Source of the DNA: Paramarasmius palmivorus | Taxonomy: Eukaryota; Basidiomycota; Agaricomycetes; Agaricales; Marasmiaceae | Length of the DNA: 64,000 bases | Direction of reading: 5' to 3' | Assembly (NCBI GenBank): GCA_037176845.1 | Contig: JAYKXP010000002.1 | Span: forward strand, 558,001 to 622,000 | Shown: one piece after another, positions 9,848 through 20,643 of the stretch | Numbering within the stretch: position 1 is the stretch's first letter | Layout: each line of letters begins with the position of its first letter | Translations under genes and position numbers: made by a program | Notes under the pieces: generated by a model | What the model was told of the DNA's origin: nothing | What the model saw: the letters and a program-made list of their open reading frames with translations, nothing else | Database searches by the model: none

Positions 9848-12184
9848 TCATGTGCGCTCGTCGTCATGTTTGGTATCGGAGAAGGAGATGTCGAACATTC
9901 TGAAGCCCTCTTGCTGCATCTGCCACTCCCCTTTTTGTACGAACATTGCCTTCAGCTCAGCTGACTGTTCTTCCTGGATACTCGGAAAACGTTCAATGAG
10001 TATATATATCGGGAAAAGAAGTATATGGCATACATTGACCAAGCCCCGTTCAACGGCTAGGGAGGTACCATCATAAATATCTTTGTTGAATAGATTTGTA
10101 TCCTCCAGGGTAAGGGAGTAGTAGACGTAATATACTCTTTTGTATAATTCACGGTTCTCTTGCATGAGGCGGATCACGATCCAATCACCTGGGAACTGAA
10201 ATTCGCCCGTAGCAGGAACTACCAATGGATATCCCTTGATCCAGTATAAAGAACCACCAGCGAAACAGCTTGCAACCCGTAAAACTTCCTCCATTGTGGT
10301 AAAATCCGTTTTGCTCAAGCCAACGTAAAATCCCTGAAAGAAAGATTCCATCCTCGTGATGAATCTTTGAGGCTTGGGTCCCTTGAGCATCTGCCAAATG
10401 ATCCATTATTGACTATTATAACGCGTATGAGCACATCCACAACGAACCTTTGCCCACGTCACACATTCTATCCATTTCCCATCTACCAAGTGTTCCGAAA
10501 TGATCAGAGTAGCAAATGAATACGGATCCAACATATCCAATTCAGCTACTAGATTGGCACTGGGTGTCTCAACTGCCATGCAATATTTTGGCCAATCTAA
10601 CGAGAGCTTCTCCAGAGAATCCCTCGCTTGGAGGCGATCTCGCCAAGTGGTGTACGCAGCACTAAACGATTGACGTGGTGAGCGATGAGGGTGGAATGGC
10701 GCAAAGGATGTGAGTGTGCGTAGGGAAAATGTGGCCACAAGATCACAGTACTCTATTTCGGTGAATGGGAGTATGTGATACTCTCTTGACCGGACTTTAT
10801 CATTCAGGAATTCTGTGAAAGATGCATGCCGGATCTGTATGGGGGAGTCAGAGTCGTCGGGTATGACTATCACTGAGTGTACTCTGGACAAGAGCATCTC
10901 GAGCTCCCCTGGTTTCAAACCAAGCAGCCTAGTTATTACCGACGGCGATCGCCAGACGACAGACGAAATGTATTCCGAGTCGTATATGGATTGGAGGTGA
11001 GGTGTGAGAACGAGTCTCAAGATTGGGTAGACTCTGTCCCAATGTGGGCTGGTCAAAAGGATTTGCCGGTACAGCATATCCAAAGCAGGATACGGTGACT
11101 CCCTGGCCGCATTCCCTGGCTGCCATGTGAGAATAGTCTGTAACCGATCCTGTGGCCGTTCGTCCAGATTGTCGATGTACTCGATGACGATGACAGCGAA
11201 AATAAATTGTCCGCATGCTCTCCGAGTGAGGTCCCACACAACCTCTTTACTCGGCCATGCTTTTCCTTCGCCACGTAGGACGTACCGATACTTCTTTCGA
11301 AGCTCGGTGAATTTATCGTTTAAATACCTCTCGATATCCTCGTATGAATCGTGTGAGATATCAATGTGCCCAAGACATGATGCGAAGCGAGCGCTCTGGA
11401 TGCCATGGCGGATCTGGGGTTCAGGACGACTGCATAGAAGGAAAATGAAAGGTATTGGAGTACGGAAAGTGATTGCAAGGTCAACAATCCCCAATATCCT
11501 CTGCTGAGAAGGAAGGTCGAGGCATTCATCTAGCCCGTCCACGATGATGAGATTTGGAAGCTTTTGTCGTAGGCCAGACTTGACCTTGGCGAATGGCTCG
11601 AGGATCAGCTTGAGAAACTGATTCTCAGACGATGTGTGGAAGATATTGGGATTTGACCGAACTGCCTCCATGATTGAGGGCCCGACAATGTCTTTGAGCA
11701 CGTCAGATGTACAACATTGGTAAGCGATTGTTGCGACAAATGGATCAAGTTTGTCTCGAGTGAAATCGTTCCGCGAAAAGAAAAAGGATCCAATGACTCG
11801 CCCACGATAGTTCTCCGAGATTGTTTGTGCGATTGCTGACTTTCCTACTCCAACAGAGCCATTCACCCAATAGACTCTGATTAAGCTCTGTCTCTCTTCA
11901 ATCCACCTACCCAAACTGCCAAGAGCACCGACCCGTGTGTTCGGGTGGCAGTTTGGTGGAGGATACCGTGCCTCTGCGTCAGAGGTCGCATTAACGGCAG
12001 CGTGGGATGCGAGGACTTGAAGGGCGTTTTCTGGGGGTCCTGGATGAGCAAGAGTGCCTTCAGAACATAATCCTGAATTCTCACCAGGTATAGAGTGACT
12101 AATGTTATTTATGGTCTGAGAACCATAGACGTTGCTATGAGCTCCCCCGTGGATGGTCAGGTCTTTTGCATAGTTGAAAGACAT
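9848..12184 (-). CDS. NACHT-domain STAND ATPase (NLR-like)
   Basis: Two exons (12184-10448 and 10390-9848) are separated by a phase-0 GTTCGT...GGCAG intron of 57 nt and give 759 residues. The start has the DLTIHGGAHSNV and SQTINN pattern common at the N terminus of Agaricomycete NACHT proteins. Walker A is at about 109-117 (GSVGVGKSA) and Walker B at about 212-220 (LIIVDGLDE), followed by the SRPEPQIRHGI sensor region and a winged-helix-like part with HASFTEFL. Proteins of this class are thought to sense non-self or damage and oligomerise on ATP binding. Ankyrin, WD40 or TPR repeats are absent. The C-terminal exon (about 180 residues) has no domain I recognise. The effector and ligand are unknown. 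Confidence 0.88.
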
Positions 12185-12739
12185 GGCTTGAGGTCTTAAG
12201 CCAATGTTTTGGCTCGGTAAAGGAAGACGAATACGGAGATATGATGGGGGACAACTGCGCTCGGACTATCGATGAGTATACGGCAACTGAGAGGTCCCAG
12301 GGAACATGGAAGACGAGGGGGCGAGGAGAGAATGTGCCAGGCTTGACGTTGGGCTGCAAGTCGCTGACTCTGGGAATGCATGTCCTCCGTCGGTTGATTT
12401 CGCACGCCGCACAGAAAATGAATTCGTATTTACGTTCGAGCGTCTGAATTTGGTCTGAACGTTTGAACTGAGCTGGAGCGTGAATACCTGAAGCGTGGAT
12501 AGAGTCGCGTTTCAAGCTTCAAGACTAGCGGAGAGGACATAGGATGACTCAGCAGCAATCCATCGGGAGACTAACTAGTAACATGGGATGGGCCTGCTTC
12601 GCTATGGCCATTTTCCCGCGATGCTAGTCTTGAAACACGCAAGGAAACGCGCGCACTACAACTAATCTCAAAGTCGAAAGCACAAATGCATGTATAATGA
12701 TACAGATGGGACAGTATGTGATATGCAAATCATCGGTAA
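12185..12739. other. Spacer between NACHT and GLE1 genes
   Basis: This is the upstream region of the NACHT gene and the downstream region of GLE1. A minus-strand ORF at 12135-12515 has no domain and overlaps the NACHT start, so it is not called. Confidence 0.35.
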
Positions 12740-14859
12740 CTACGACGCACCGCTCATGATGTTCTCAACTGCAATCTTTACCCTATTACGGGCCCCAATA
12801 GCTTCAGGCGAATCTCCACCCATGAGCCTGCCATTACCCAATCCCGTAGTGGCTCCTTCATAAATAAGTGCTAACAGTTTGACAAATTGATTACCCCAAA
12901 TTTGCTTTGCGTCAGCACCAAGAACTTCTAGAGCGACTGCAATGGATGTCAAGTCAGCTATCATCAAACAGTCGCGAATTCAACACTCTTACCGTAAAGC
13001 ACCTGTGCGCCAACTATACTCCCTAGTAATGCCTTGTCACTCACGATCCTGGCGAGCCATGTCCATATCCTGGGCGTTTGCCACATGCCCTTCAGAGGCT
13101 GTCTCGTAGGTGTAATCTTGAGAATTGCGAAATATAGTCGCATCACGCCCGAGACGCGGTCCATGTACTCCGTTTGGCCTTCGTCTTCTCGGTGACCCAT
13201 GACTTTACGCCTTTCAGCCAAATCGTTCCACTTTCGCCCATCGTGGTCTTCGGTGGGCGTGACGATGGGAATCGGCCAGCCACCAATTCGCTGGACCATC
13301 TTGGCAAAGAAGACTTCTGGGAAGCCTTGAAGCGTGTCGAGACAGTTAAATGCGACTTGTGCCAGAGGCCCGACTGCTTTCTTTTCTGCAGTGACCTCTG
13401 TCTCGGCTTGGAGAATGAAGGCCTTGGCAAGTGCTGATAAGAGAGCGGTATAGACTGGAGGTGCATAAGCACCTAGCGCTGGAACTAGGATTTGAACCAG
13501 TTGGCTTGACTGTAAAAAACGTGTCGTCAGCAGGAAACGGCGACAAAGTTGAGATACGTACGACTCGATTGATCGATTCTGGGTCATTGGTTACCTGTCC
13601 TATTTTCGGTACAATTTGTCTGCGGCCACCGAGGTACATGGATTTCATAGCCTTATCTGCCTTTGCAATCCGTGTTCCTTGCGTCTTGGCCACCTGTTAA
13701 CCATGATTGAGCATACCACAAAGAACCTGGTGTCAACAAACATTGAGATTTCTGCGCGCCTCGGCCCAGTCTTCTTCTGGGGTCGTCATTCCGCTTTGCC
13801 TTCTTGCTGCTGCTTCGGCCTTCAGTTTCTCAGCTTTCTCTTTCGCCTCTCTTTCCTTCGCCTCTCTCTCTTCTCTCTCGCGTCGTTCTTCCTCTTCCTT
13901 CTTCTTCCTCGCCTCTTCCTCCTCTCTTCGCTTTCTCTCCTCCTCTTCTTTCCTTTTCCTTTCTTCGGCCTGTCGCCGCTCCTCCTCCTCTCGTCTCCGT
14001 TTCTCTTCAGCTTCTCGTAGCCTGCGCTCTTCTTCAAACTTGGCGTGGGCCTTGTCTTGGTCAAGCTTGATTCCGGTCTCTATCCGGTCCCATAGGACCT
14101 TATCCCGCAACCGCCATGCGTCTCGTAATTTACCCTCCGTCTCTTGCTGTTGTAAACGCAACTTCTCCAAGAAGTTGGTCACTTCACGCTGCTGTTGTTC
14201 ATGTATTGAATCGAGACGTCTTTGTTCCTGGGTTTGCAGGTCAGCTTGTTTGGCTTGGAACTGGGTCTGGCGGTCGCCGTGTTCTTTGCGTGCTGTGCGC
14301 TAACGAAGCAAATCATTGTTATCTTTGAGTATTTCTTGGAGCTATGATTTACGCACTAATGAATCTTTTCGCATTTCCCGTTCCCATTCTTCATAAGGGT
14401 CATGATGTCTTGTTCGTAAACGGATAGCGGCGACGGTATCTTCGACGTAACGCTGCTCCTTGACCGATCTTGAAGAAAGTCGTAAGGATCGTCTGTAAGA
14501 GAAAACTGAGGGTTAAAAGACGACGAAAAACGCGTGGAAAGGGGGTGAACGCACGGCGGCGGTGGGGGTATCTCTGATTCAGAGCCGTAACAAAAGGAGT
14601 CGGAATCTGATGAACTGGGTACTGATTCCCCAGATTCAGAGTCGTATGAAGAGGCGTCAGATTCAGAAGAATCGTCGTCGGATGATGAATTGAGGCCGAA
14701 TGTTGAAGTATGCCGTCTCTGTGTCTTTGCAGTTGTGGTTGTACCTCGTTTCTTTGACCGTGACCTGAGCATACTAGTCAGTTGAGGTAATAAAGAAGAA
14801 TGAATCAACAACCTTCTAACTGGCGAAGGTGATACGGAACGCGGTGCGCTAAAACGCAT
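12740..14859 (-). CDS. GLE1: mRNA export factor / nucleoporin GLE1
   Basis: Seven exons (14859-14813, 14764-14555, 14492-14357, 14299-13742, 13693-13562, 13509-12993, 12936-12740) close in phase to 598 residues. The N terminus is Ser/Asp-rich and disordered. Exon 4 encodes a long Arg/Glu/Lys coiled coil. The C-terminal half is the helical GLE1 domain, recognisable from YLGGRRQIVPKIGQ, TNDPESINRV, LVPALGAYAPPVY and the ending with GARNRVKIAVENIM. Gle1 with inositol hexakisphosphate stimulates the DEAD-box ATPase Dbp5 at the cytoplasmic face of the nuclear pore to release exported mRNPs; that is family knowledge. The start at 14859 is the first ATG; an in-frame TTG lies 21 nt upstream. Confidence 0.9.
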
Positions 14860-15119
14860 GTTCAGAATGCCTCGAGGCAAATGCGACGCTTCTCGTTCGG
14901 GTGCGATTGGGATTCAAAGCAAGGTCCAAGAAGATATGTTTGTTTCCAAAGATACAAGGAAATTATTGAGGGTTAAATGAAGAAAGTTGAACGAAATAAC
15001 GAGGTCAACGTTGAGGAGAAGGAAAAGGAAAAGGAATGCTGCTGGTTCCAGGAGAACGCCCGTGGAATGTGGCTGTGCACTCCTCAAGTATCTCACGCGC
15101 CTCGCGAGTCACTTCAAGA

Positions 15120-15408
15120 GCTTGGTAACTTATGGATGCATACACCGCCGGAGACCAGCCAGGCGGGTCACATACGTATTGGGTTATGACTGTACACCAT
15201 GTGTGACGGATGTCACAGGTCTTCACTGTCTTTACGTGGTACTCCCTTGGCAGCTTTACTTGGGATATATTTGAGCCTAGGCGCCCGTACGTGAGCGCAT
15301 AGTGATCATCATTGATGAATCAATAAATAAAAAGCATACCAGTGAGTCGAACTGCAGACCTTTTGGCCTTGCATACGGCAGTCACGTATCTCATTACGCC
15401 TCAAGACT
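15120..15408 (-). mobile_element. tRNA-derived SINE-like element, minus-strand copy
   Basis: Read from 15408 leftwards, a tRNA-like head has an A-box-like TGAGGCGTAATGAG, a B-box-like AGTTCGACTCAC and a following T-run (CTTTTTATTT). The body and 3' part share order and sequence with the plus-strand copy at 15668-16005: aataaata, GGCGCCTA, AATACGTATGTG, TGGTCTCCGGC and GTGTATGCAT. No protein is encoded. Such elements are transcribed by RNA polymerase III and moved by LINE enzymes supplied in trans; that part is family knowledge. Confidence 0.6.
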
Positions 15409-15667
15409 ACTGAGTTATCCGTTCTTGCTTAACTTCGGGTGGGGCTTCAACATAGCACGTCGTTCACGGAACTTGGGAGATTTTACTCACACCTATGTAT
15501 CAGTAGTGTTTTACTTCCCGACTTCCTCGAGCATTCCACCGTTTGAAAAAATGTCTTTTAAGGCTTTTAAATTCTACTGTGATGATAGAGCAGGTTGAAG
15601 GATGTTTTATGCTCAATTGGTGTCTTGAGACCATTGGACAGGACAACGTGCTGGTCGAAATTTCTAT

Positions 15668-16005
15668 CGGTGCTATGGCGTAGCGGTATAGCTGCTATAG
15701 ATGATAGATTGGGTAAGCATCCACCGGTTCTGGTGTCCGGCGTTCGACTCTGTGTCAAGTCATTTTTTATTATCTTGCGTGATAACAATTATTTATTCTG
15801 CTCTTTACAGGGCGCCTACCATTACGTACAGGCGCCTAAGCCCAAATATGTCCTAGATACTTGGCAAGGGTGGGTGACGTGAGCTGTGGGATTGTGGCTC
15901 ACATAAACCCGTAATACGTTGTCCATCATTCATGTAGCTTGCCCGGTCACGTTCGAATACGTATGTGCCCCACATGGTTGGTCTCCGGCAGTGTATACAT
16001 ACATA
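15668..16005 (+). mobile_element. tRNA-derived SINE-like element, plus-strand copy
   Basis: The head has a good pol III A box (TGGCGTAGCGG), a B-box-like CGTTCGACTC about 70 nt later and a T6 run. The tail repeats the blocks of the minus-strand copy: GGCGCCTA twice, AATACGTATGTG, TTGGTCTCCGGC and GTGTATACAT. The two heads face each other across 259 bp, so the tails form an imperfect inverted repeat. The element ends about 100 bp beyond the 3' end of the P450 gene. The ends of the head cannot form a normal acceptor stem, so I do not call a functional tRNA. Confidence 0.6.
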
Positions 16006-16101
16006 GCAAACGCGGTGAGTCGGAGCCTGGAGCTGTTTGTATATTGTCATAGCGACATTCACTTGATTTGCTATAGGATCCACTCTGATGGACACATAAT
16101 T

Positions 16102-18226
16102 CTACAGATTAACGGTAGCCTGGTGCACAACTGCGGCAGCTTTTGGACCACGAGAAACGATTTCACAAGGGAAAGGTACGGGTTGGCTGCGAAACAGAGC
16201 GATCGTGAGCATCGAACCTGTTCACCTGAACAAACCTAAACTTACTTTGAGAACACGACTCTGAACTTGGGATTAGGCTCAATCTCAACTCCGTTCTCAT
16301 CCTTGGCTTTCCGAATCTCAAGTGTTGCCAACATAGTCGAAACTGCCAAAAACAGACTGTTATCTGCCAGGAAACGTCCCGGACATATCCTGAACGAAAG
16401 ACTTAGAACAAGGCCGAAAGTGGCGGAACGCTATCTTACCTCCTTCCATAGCCCCATCCGGAACCGAAATAAGGTTCTGCGTCACCTTCAGGCTTCGGTA
16501 AGAATCTCGATGGTCGGAAAGCTTCAGCGTTCTTGTAAATATTCTCATCCAAGCTCATTCCACTGATCCTGCGGGTCAGCTGGGCACATAATAAAGGTTT
16601 TGAGTGGGACTTACCGGGCATTCGGTAGCACAATAGTACCCTTGGGGATGAACATTCCTTTGTAGACATCGTCCTCAAGTGAGCGGTGTGGGATAGCTGT
16701 GAATGATTGAGTAGACTATTTGAAAGAGCGCGTCATGAACGAACCGAAATGAAGAGCGGGGTACCATCTTGGACACGAATTAGAACGCGTATTCGCTGAC
16801 ACTTTGAATATTGAGTGTGAAAGCGCACCTCAAAGATTCTTGGATCACAGCTTCAAGATATGGTAACGAGGCACGGTCTGATATTTCTGGAAGACGTTCG
16901 GTGCCAATGACTCTGTCAATCTCCTCGCGAGCCTTCCTTTGCTCCTCTGGGAAGAGAGTCATGCAAAGGATGAATGTCATGATGCTAGAATAAGTCTGCA
17001 GCATGGTCAGCAAGGGTTCTAAAGCTTGATCAAACGGCCACTCACACTGTCAACACCAGCGATGTACGCGGTGGCACCGCTCGTCTTGATGTCATCCACA
17101 TCTTGTGCATAGGTAGGGGAGTTGGGATCGAGCTCCTGTAGTTGCGAAGCGACAAACGAGTGTGGAGCTTCGCCCTTTGCCTTTAGGTTTCACCCAATCA
17201 GTGGGAGAAAGTGAAGTGAGAGATAACGATATTCACCAGCTTCTCTGACACAAACTTCAGAGGATAGTCGTAAACATTATCAATAATCGGCTTGCTTGCT
17301 CGGGCATGGTTCGCATAGAAAGTTCCAGGGAACCACGATGGGAAATATCGCACTGTTCAACGTGCAGTCAGCAGGTGGCGTAAACCAGAGTGAAAACATC
17401 TTACGCCAAGGGAAGAAGTCGGCAGTTGTACTGCCTACCGCGCCAGCATGGGCAATCACGTCTTCGAGCCTTGCCCCAATCTTGAGGAATTCATCATCAT
17501 CGGAAGTGATACGGTGACCATATGTCGCGCTCGTGATGATGGTAGTGGTAAATCTGAAAAATAAGGACGATCTCAGATATAAGGAACGGTATGTGACCTG
17601 GTCACTCACCTAAGGAGGTTTGGTACAAGCCTGCCGGGCTCATCCATCAGGTTCCGTACTAGACGTCTCGCTTCTTCCTGTTGTATCGGGGTGAACTCAA
17701 AACTTTCCTGTCTGCTAAAGTACTGCTGAAAGGTCCTTCTAATCTTGTGGAACTGTTTTCCGTATTGAAGGAACCCAAGCATACGATCGAGGCCCATTCT
17801 AAACGCGTGAGAAGACATTGAGTTCTTTGCCGGAAAAGTGATCACGAAGACGCACAATCCGACCACAGGGAACGCAGGCCTGCAACTATAATTCTGACTT
17901 CGCTTCTCCAGTAACTCATGAGCAGCATCTGCACTATCCAAGACAATCATATGTCTCCCGAACACCTTGAGATACATGACATCGCCTAATCAATGACGGC
18001 TGCAGTTAGCTTCTGTGGGATAGGCAATCGGAGAACACGCACCGTATGTTTTAGCCCACTCGTGAAATGTTTCTCCGAGACGATCTTGAGGTAAGACGCG
18101 TGCATGGCCAATGAATGGTTCGGCAGGAGGCCCAGGAGGAAGATTCTTGGGGGTTCTTGTGAAAAGAGACCATGCGAAGTAACCGGCGACTGCACTCAGC
18201 AAGAGTAGGGGGATCTGAAGAGACAT
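16102..18226 (-). CDS. Cytochrome P450 monooxygenase
   Basis: Twelve exons close in phase to 510 residues: 18226-18043, 17985-17856, 17798-17610, 17553-17405, 17352-17237, 17180-17046, 16995-16829, 16767-16745, 16696-16615, 16568-16440, 16389-16246, 16186-16102. A hydrophobic N-terminal anchor is followed by the hinge [14 protein letters not shown]. The I-helix reads TAYIAGVDS, ExxR is at 354-357 (ESLR), the PERF-like part is FRPSRF, and the haem loop is [15 protein letters not shown] with the ligand Cys at about 437. It is therefore an ER-bound, CPR-dependent monooxygenase of the type widespread in Agaricomycetes, where such enzymes act on lipophilic metabolites. The substrate cannot be inferred, and no terpene synthase or PKS lies next to it. 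Exon 8 is only 23 nt. Confidence 0.92.
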
Positions 18227-19717
18227 CGGAAATTGGGGGAAGCAACAACAGTACAGGGGTCTAAAAGGCTATTAAATAAAACAGAGGACCCTGGAAGTCC
18301 TCATGATGATGGAGATTGGATCATGCGAGGCAGATAGCACGGTATCTGCAGGTACCAAAGCTCCGGCGGAAACATTGTCATTTGTAACATTTTGAATGCC
18401 ATTCATCAGATTCTTACCAGGGTAAGATCGTAGAATATCCCATCTGGAAACTTTCTGGACTCGTGGCTTCGAAGCTTCGTGATTAATGAATACGCCCCAG
18501 TGTTGAAAGGTCTTGAATGGAGCAAGTTGGACATAGTGAGACGTTGTACAAAGTACATTTGACTGTCATGCATGTCATGTTTCTTCGCAGTGTTGTAACC
18601 GCCCCAGAACGGTAGGGGGCACGTTTAAACCGTCCGACCGGGTTTAGCCTTCCGATAAGAGCAGCGGAATAAGGTCTGCAAACGATCCGCAAAGTTAAAG
18701 GGTCCACGGGGTAATTTGATAGGCTGGCATATTCAAAGCGGTGGTGTCAGCATAATAGCGTATTTAGAGCAATATTGTACTTAATCAGATACTCACCACC
18801 CTTGACCGGCTTGACGAGCCCTGAGGCCTGACGACTTGATCTTTTGAGCTGTGATCCATCGATTTACCCAAAAAAATACGGCCCTGTATGATTGAGAGTA
18901 TGTATATCGAATGCCGCCGACACCGAATCGTACGTGGAAGGCTTTGCTAAAGTTTTTTCTAAGGTGTCCACCGTTCTTTGTTCCCGTCGAGGTCTTTCAG
19001 TCTAGGAAATGAGAACATGACCATTGGCCAATGAACCAAATCGTGATTTCTCGTTGCGAGCTGTTCAGGGATGTAGTCGACCACATGGTAATAGGTGGAT
19101 GTGGAAAATAGATTGGAATCAACGACAAATACCGCCATCGCCGTAGCCGTATGGCGTGCGCGCTGAACTCGGCTCTCACTTAAGAGCTTCGAAGCTCTGT
19201 GGAGAACAGCTTTGAGAGAGACACTGAGCTAAAAAGTGGATATCACTTATCGGTCAACATGACTGAGCACCTCATTTCAAGGCTTTTTTGGACTGTCCAG
19301 GTTGGCATTCCTGAGGTTGAAGGCTACAGGCTCCAGACTGAGAGTGATGATAAGAATTAGATCCACGCAACCATGCCTTCTCTCCGTCTTTGGCGTCATC
19401 AACGGGTCCCTTATCGCGTTTCTGATTCAAGTTTGGTGAGCAATTGTTATCGAACTTGATGAGCTCCTAGAATTTCGGAACGCAATTATCCGAAACGTGT
19501 TGGTATATGGGGAAGAGACTGGAAGAGATTGGTTGGTCTCGGCATGGTTGAGTCGACACATTCCTGGCCAAATTTTACAAGAAGAAATTATGTGCATTGA
19601 CCTGAAGATCTAGAGAGCTGGTGGTTGTTGGGAAAAGTGGGCGTTAGCGAACGGGCGCTAGTCGTATCACCAGCCAAAAATTTCCCACCTCGCTGTCCTT
19701 AGGACCCGACTACAACC
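18227..19717. other. Long intergenic region
   Basis: About 1.5 kb has no convincing gene. A possible start at 19373 (ATGCCTTCTCTCCG...) opens a short frame, but no intron joins it cleanly to the following frame, so it is not called. This stretch presumably includes the P450 promoter. Confidence 0.35.
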
Positions 19718-20120
19718 ATGAAGCCTACTCCCCTCAGATTACTCCAAATTCTTCATAAATCCGCGTTGAAGGAAGCAACCAATCACCGGGTCCTACCAGC
19801 TATCACCACTCTCATTCAAGAAGCCAAAAGGAATCCGGCACCAACCGTAATCCAGCTTTTGGAGAAACAAAGAGAAAGTCAGACAGACGTGCAGGCAGTA
19901 GAGACCGAGACTTCAGGTGCGTCATTGTAGTATTCTGGCATTTATTTTAATGCTCGATCTTGGGTTCAACTCGGTTTCTTCTACAGGTGTGGTGCCCAAA
20001 ATTTCAGGTGAATGGCCTGCGAACCTCCGAATCGAGCCGACGGTGAAAAAGGCGGACCTGAAGAATGTGGACGCGAGGATTAGAGTAAGGCTAAAGGAAC
20101 TTATCAAACGAGAGACGTGA
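19718..20120 (+). CDS. Small conserved-looking protein, function unknown
   Basis: Two exons (19718-19916 and 19987-20120) join across a 70-nt GTGCGT...CTACAG intron to give 110 residues with closed phase. The sequence starts MKPTPLRLLQILHKSAL, an amphipathic helix, continues with Lys/Glu-rich helices, and has a distinctive SGEWPANLRIEP block after the intron before a basic C-terminal helix. Size and helix pattern would suit a mitochondrial LYR-type or ribosome-associated factor, but the LYR tripeptide itself is absent and I do not recognise the family. The clean intron and lack of stops support a real gene. Confidence 0.6.
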
Positions 20121-20643
20121 GACGTGCACTTGAGTCGGGAGAGGTATACATTATTCTACTAGGTACCTGTATAATTGGTAAGTGGTTTACCTTCCCAGGT
20201 CGTGATACAGCAACTAATACACCCTTATTCCTCCAGATAAAGAATGCAATGGATCACCGTCTTCAGAAGAATTGCTGAGCCATTCGAAGGGTCGTCGAGA
20301 GTCTTGGTATTAAGTAGTAGAGACAAGCGCGAAGGGACACTAGTATCAAGCTTCAGGCCCAGGGCTCGTCGTCACTTCTTATACCAGACCACTTGCAAGT
20401 CGATTACTAGCACACCGTAGCAAGAGATATCAAGTCCATGGATTCGAAACAACATAAAAAACGAAAAGCCGCATAATAGGTATGCCTGTAAACATAAGCG
20501 TATAAAAACCGGGATACACAGCACAGCAGTGGTCCTTGAAAGCACGAAACGCGTAGGTAAGAAGGTTCAGCATGAAATAAAGTAGTGTGTTACGAGGGTC
20601 CGTTCGAATCCATCCCTAGCCACATATTCCTGGGTCTTCACTA
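20121..20643. other. Convergent 3' spacer
   Basis: The sequence lies between the 3' ends of the small gene and the RhoGAP gene. No coding potential was seen. Confidence 0.35.

Noticed and set aside
13616..14303. Long Leu/Ser-rich plus-strand ORFs
   Set aside because: They are antisense shadows of the Glu/Arg/Lys coiled coil of GLE1.
15660..15760. A tRNA gene
   Set aside because: A- and B-box-like sequences are present, but the ends do not pair as an acceptor stem, spacing is wrong, and a related tail follows in a second copy; a SINE-like element fits better.
19373..19560. A small gene starting ATGCCTTCTCTCCGTC
   Set aside because: Needs a 36-nt intron, smaller than any other in the window, and has no domain.
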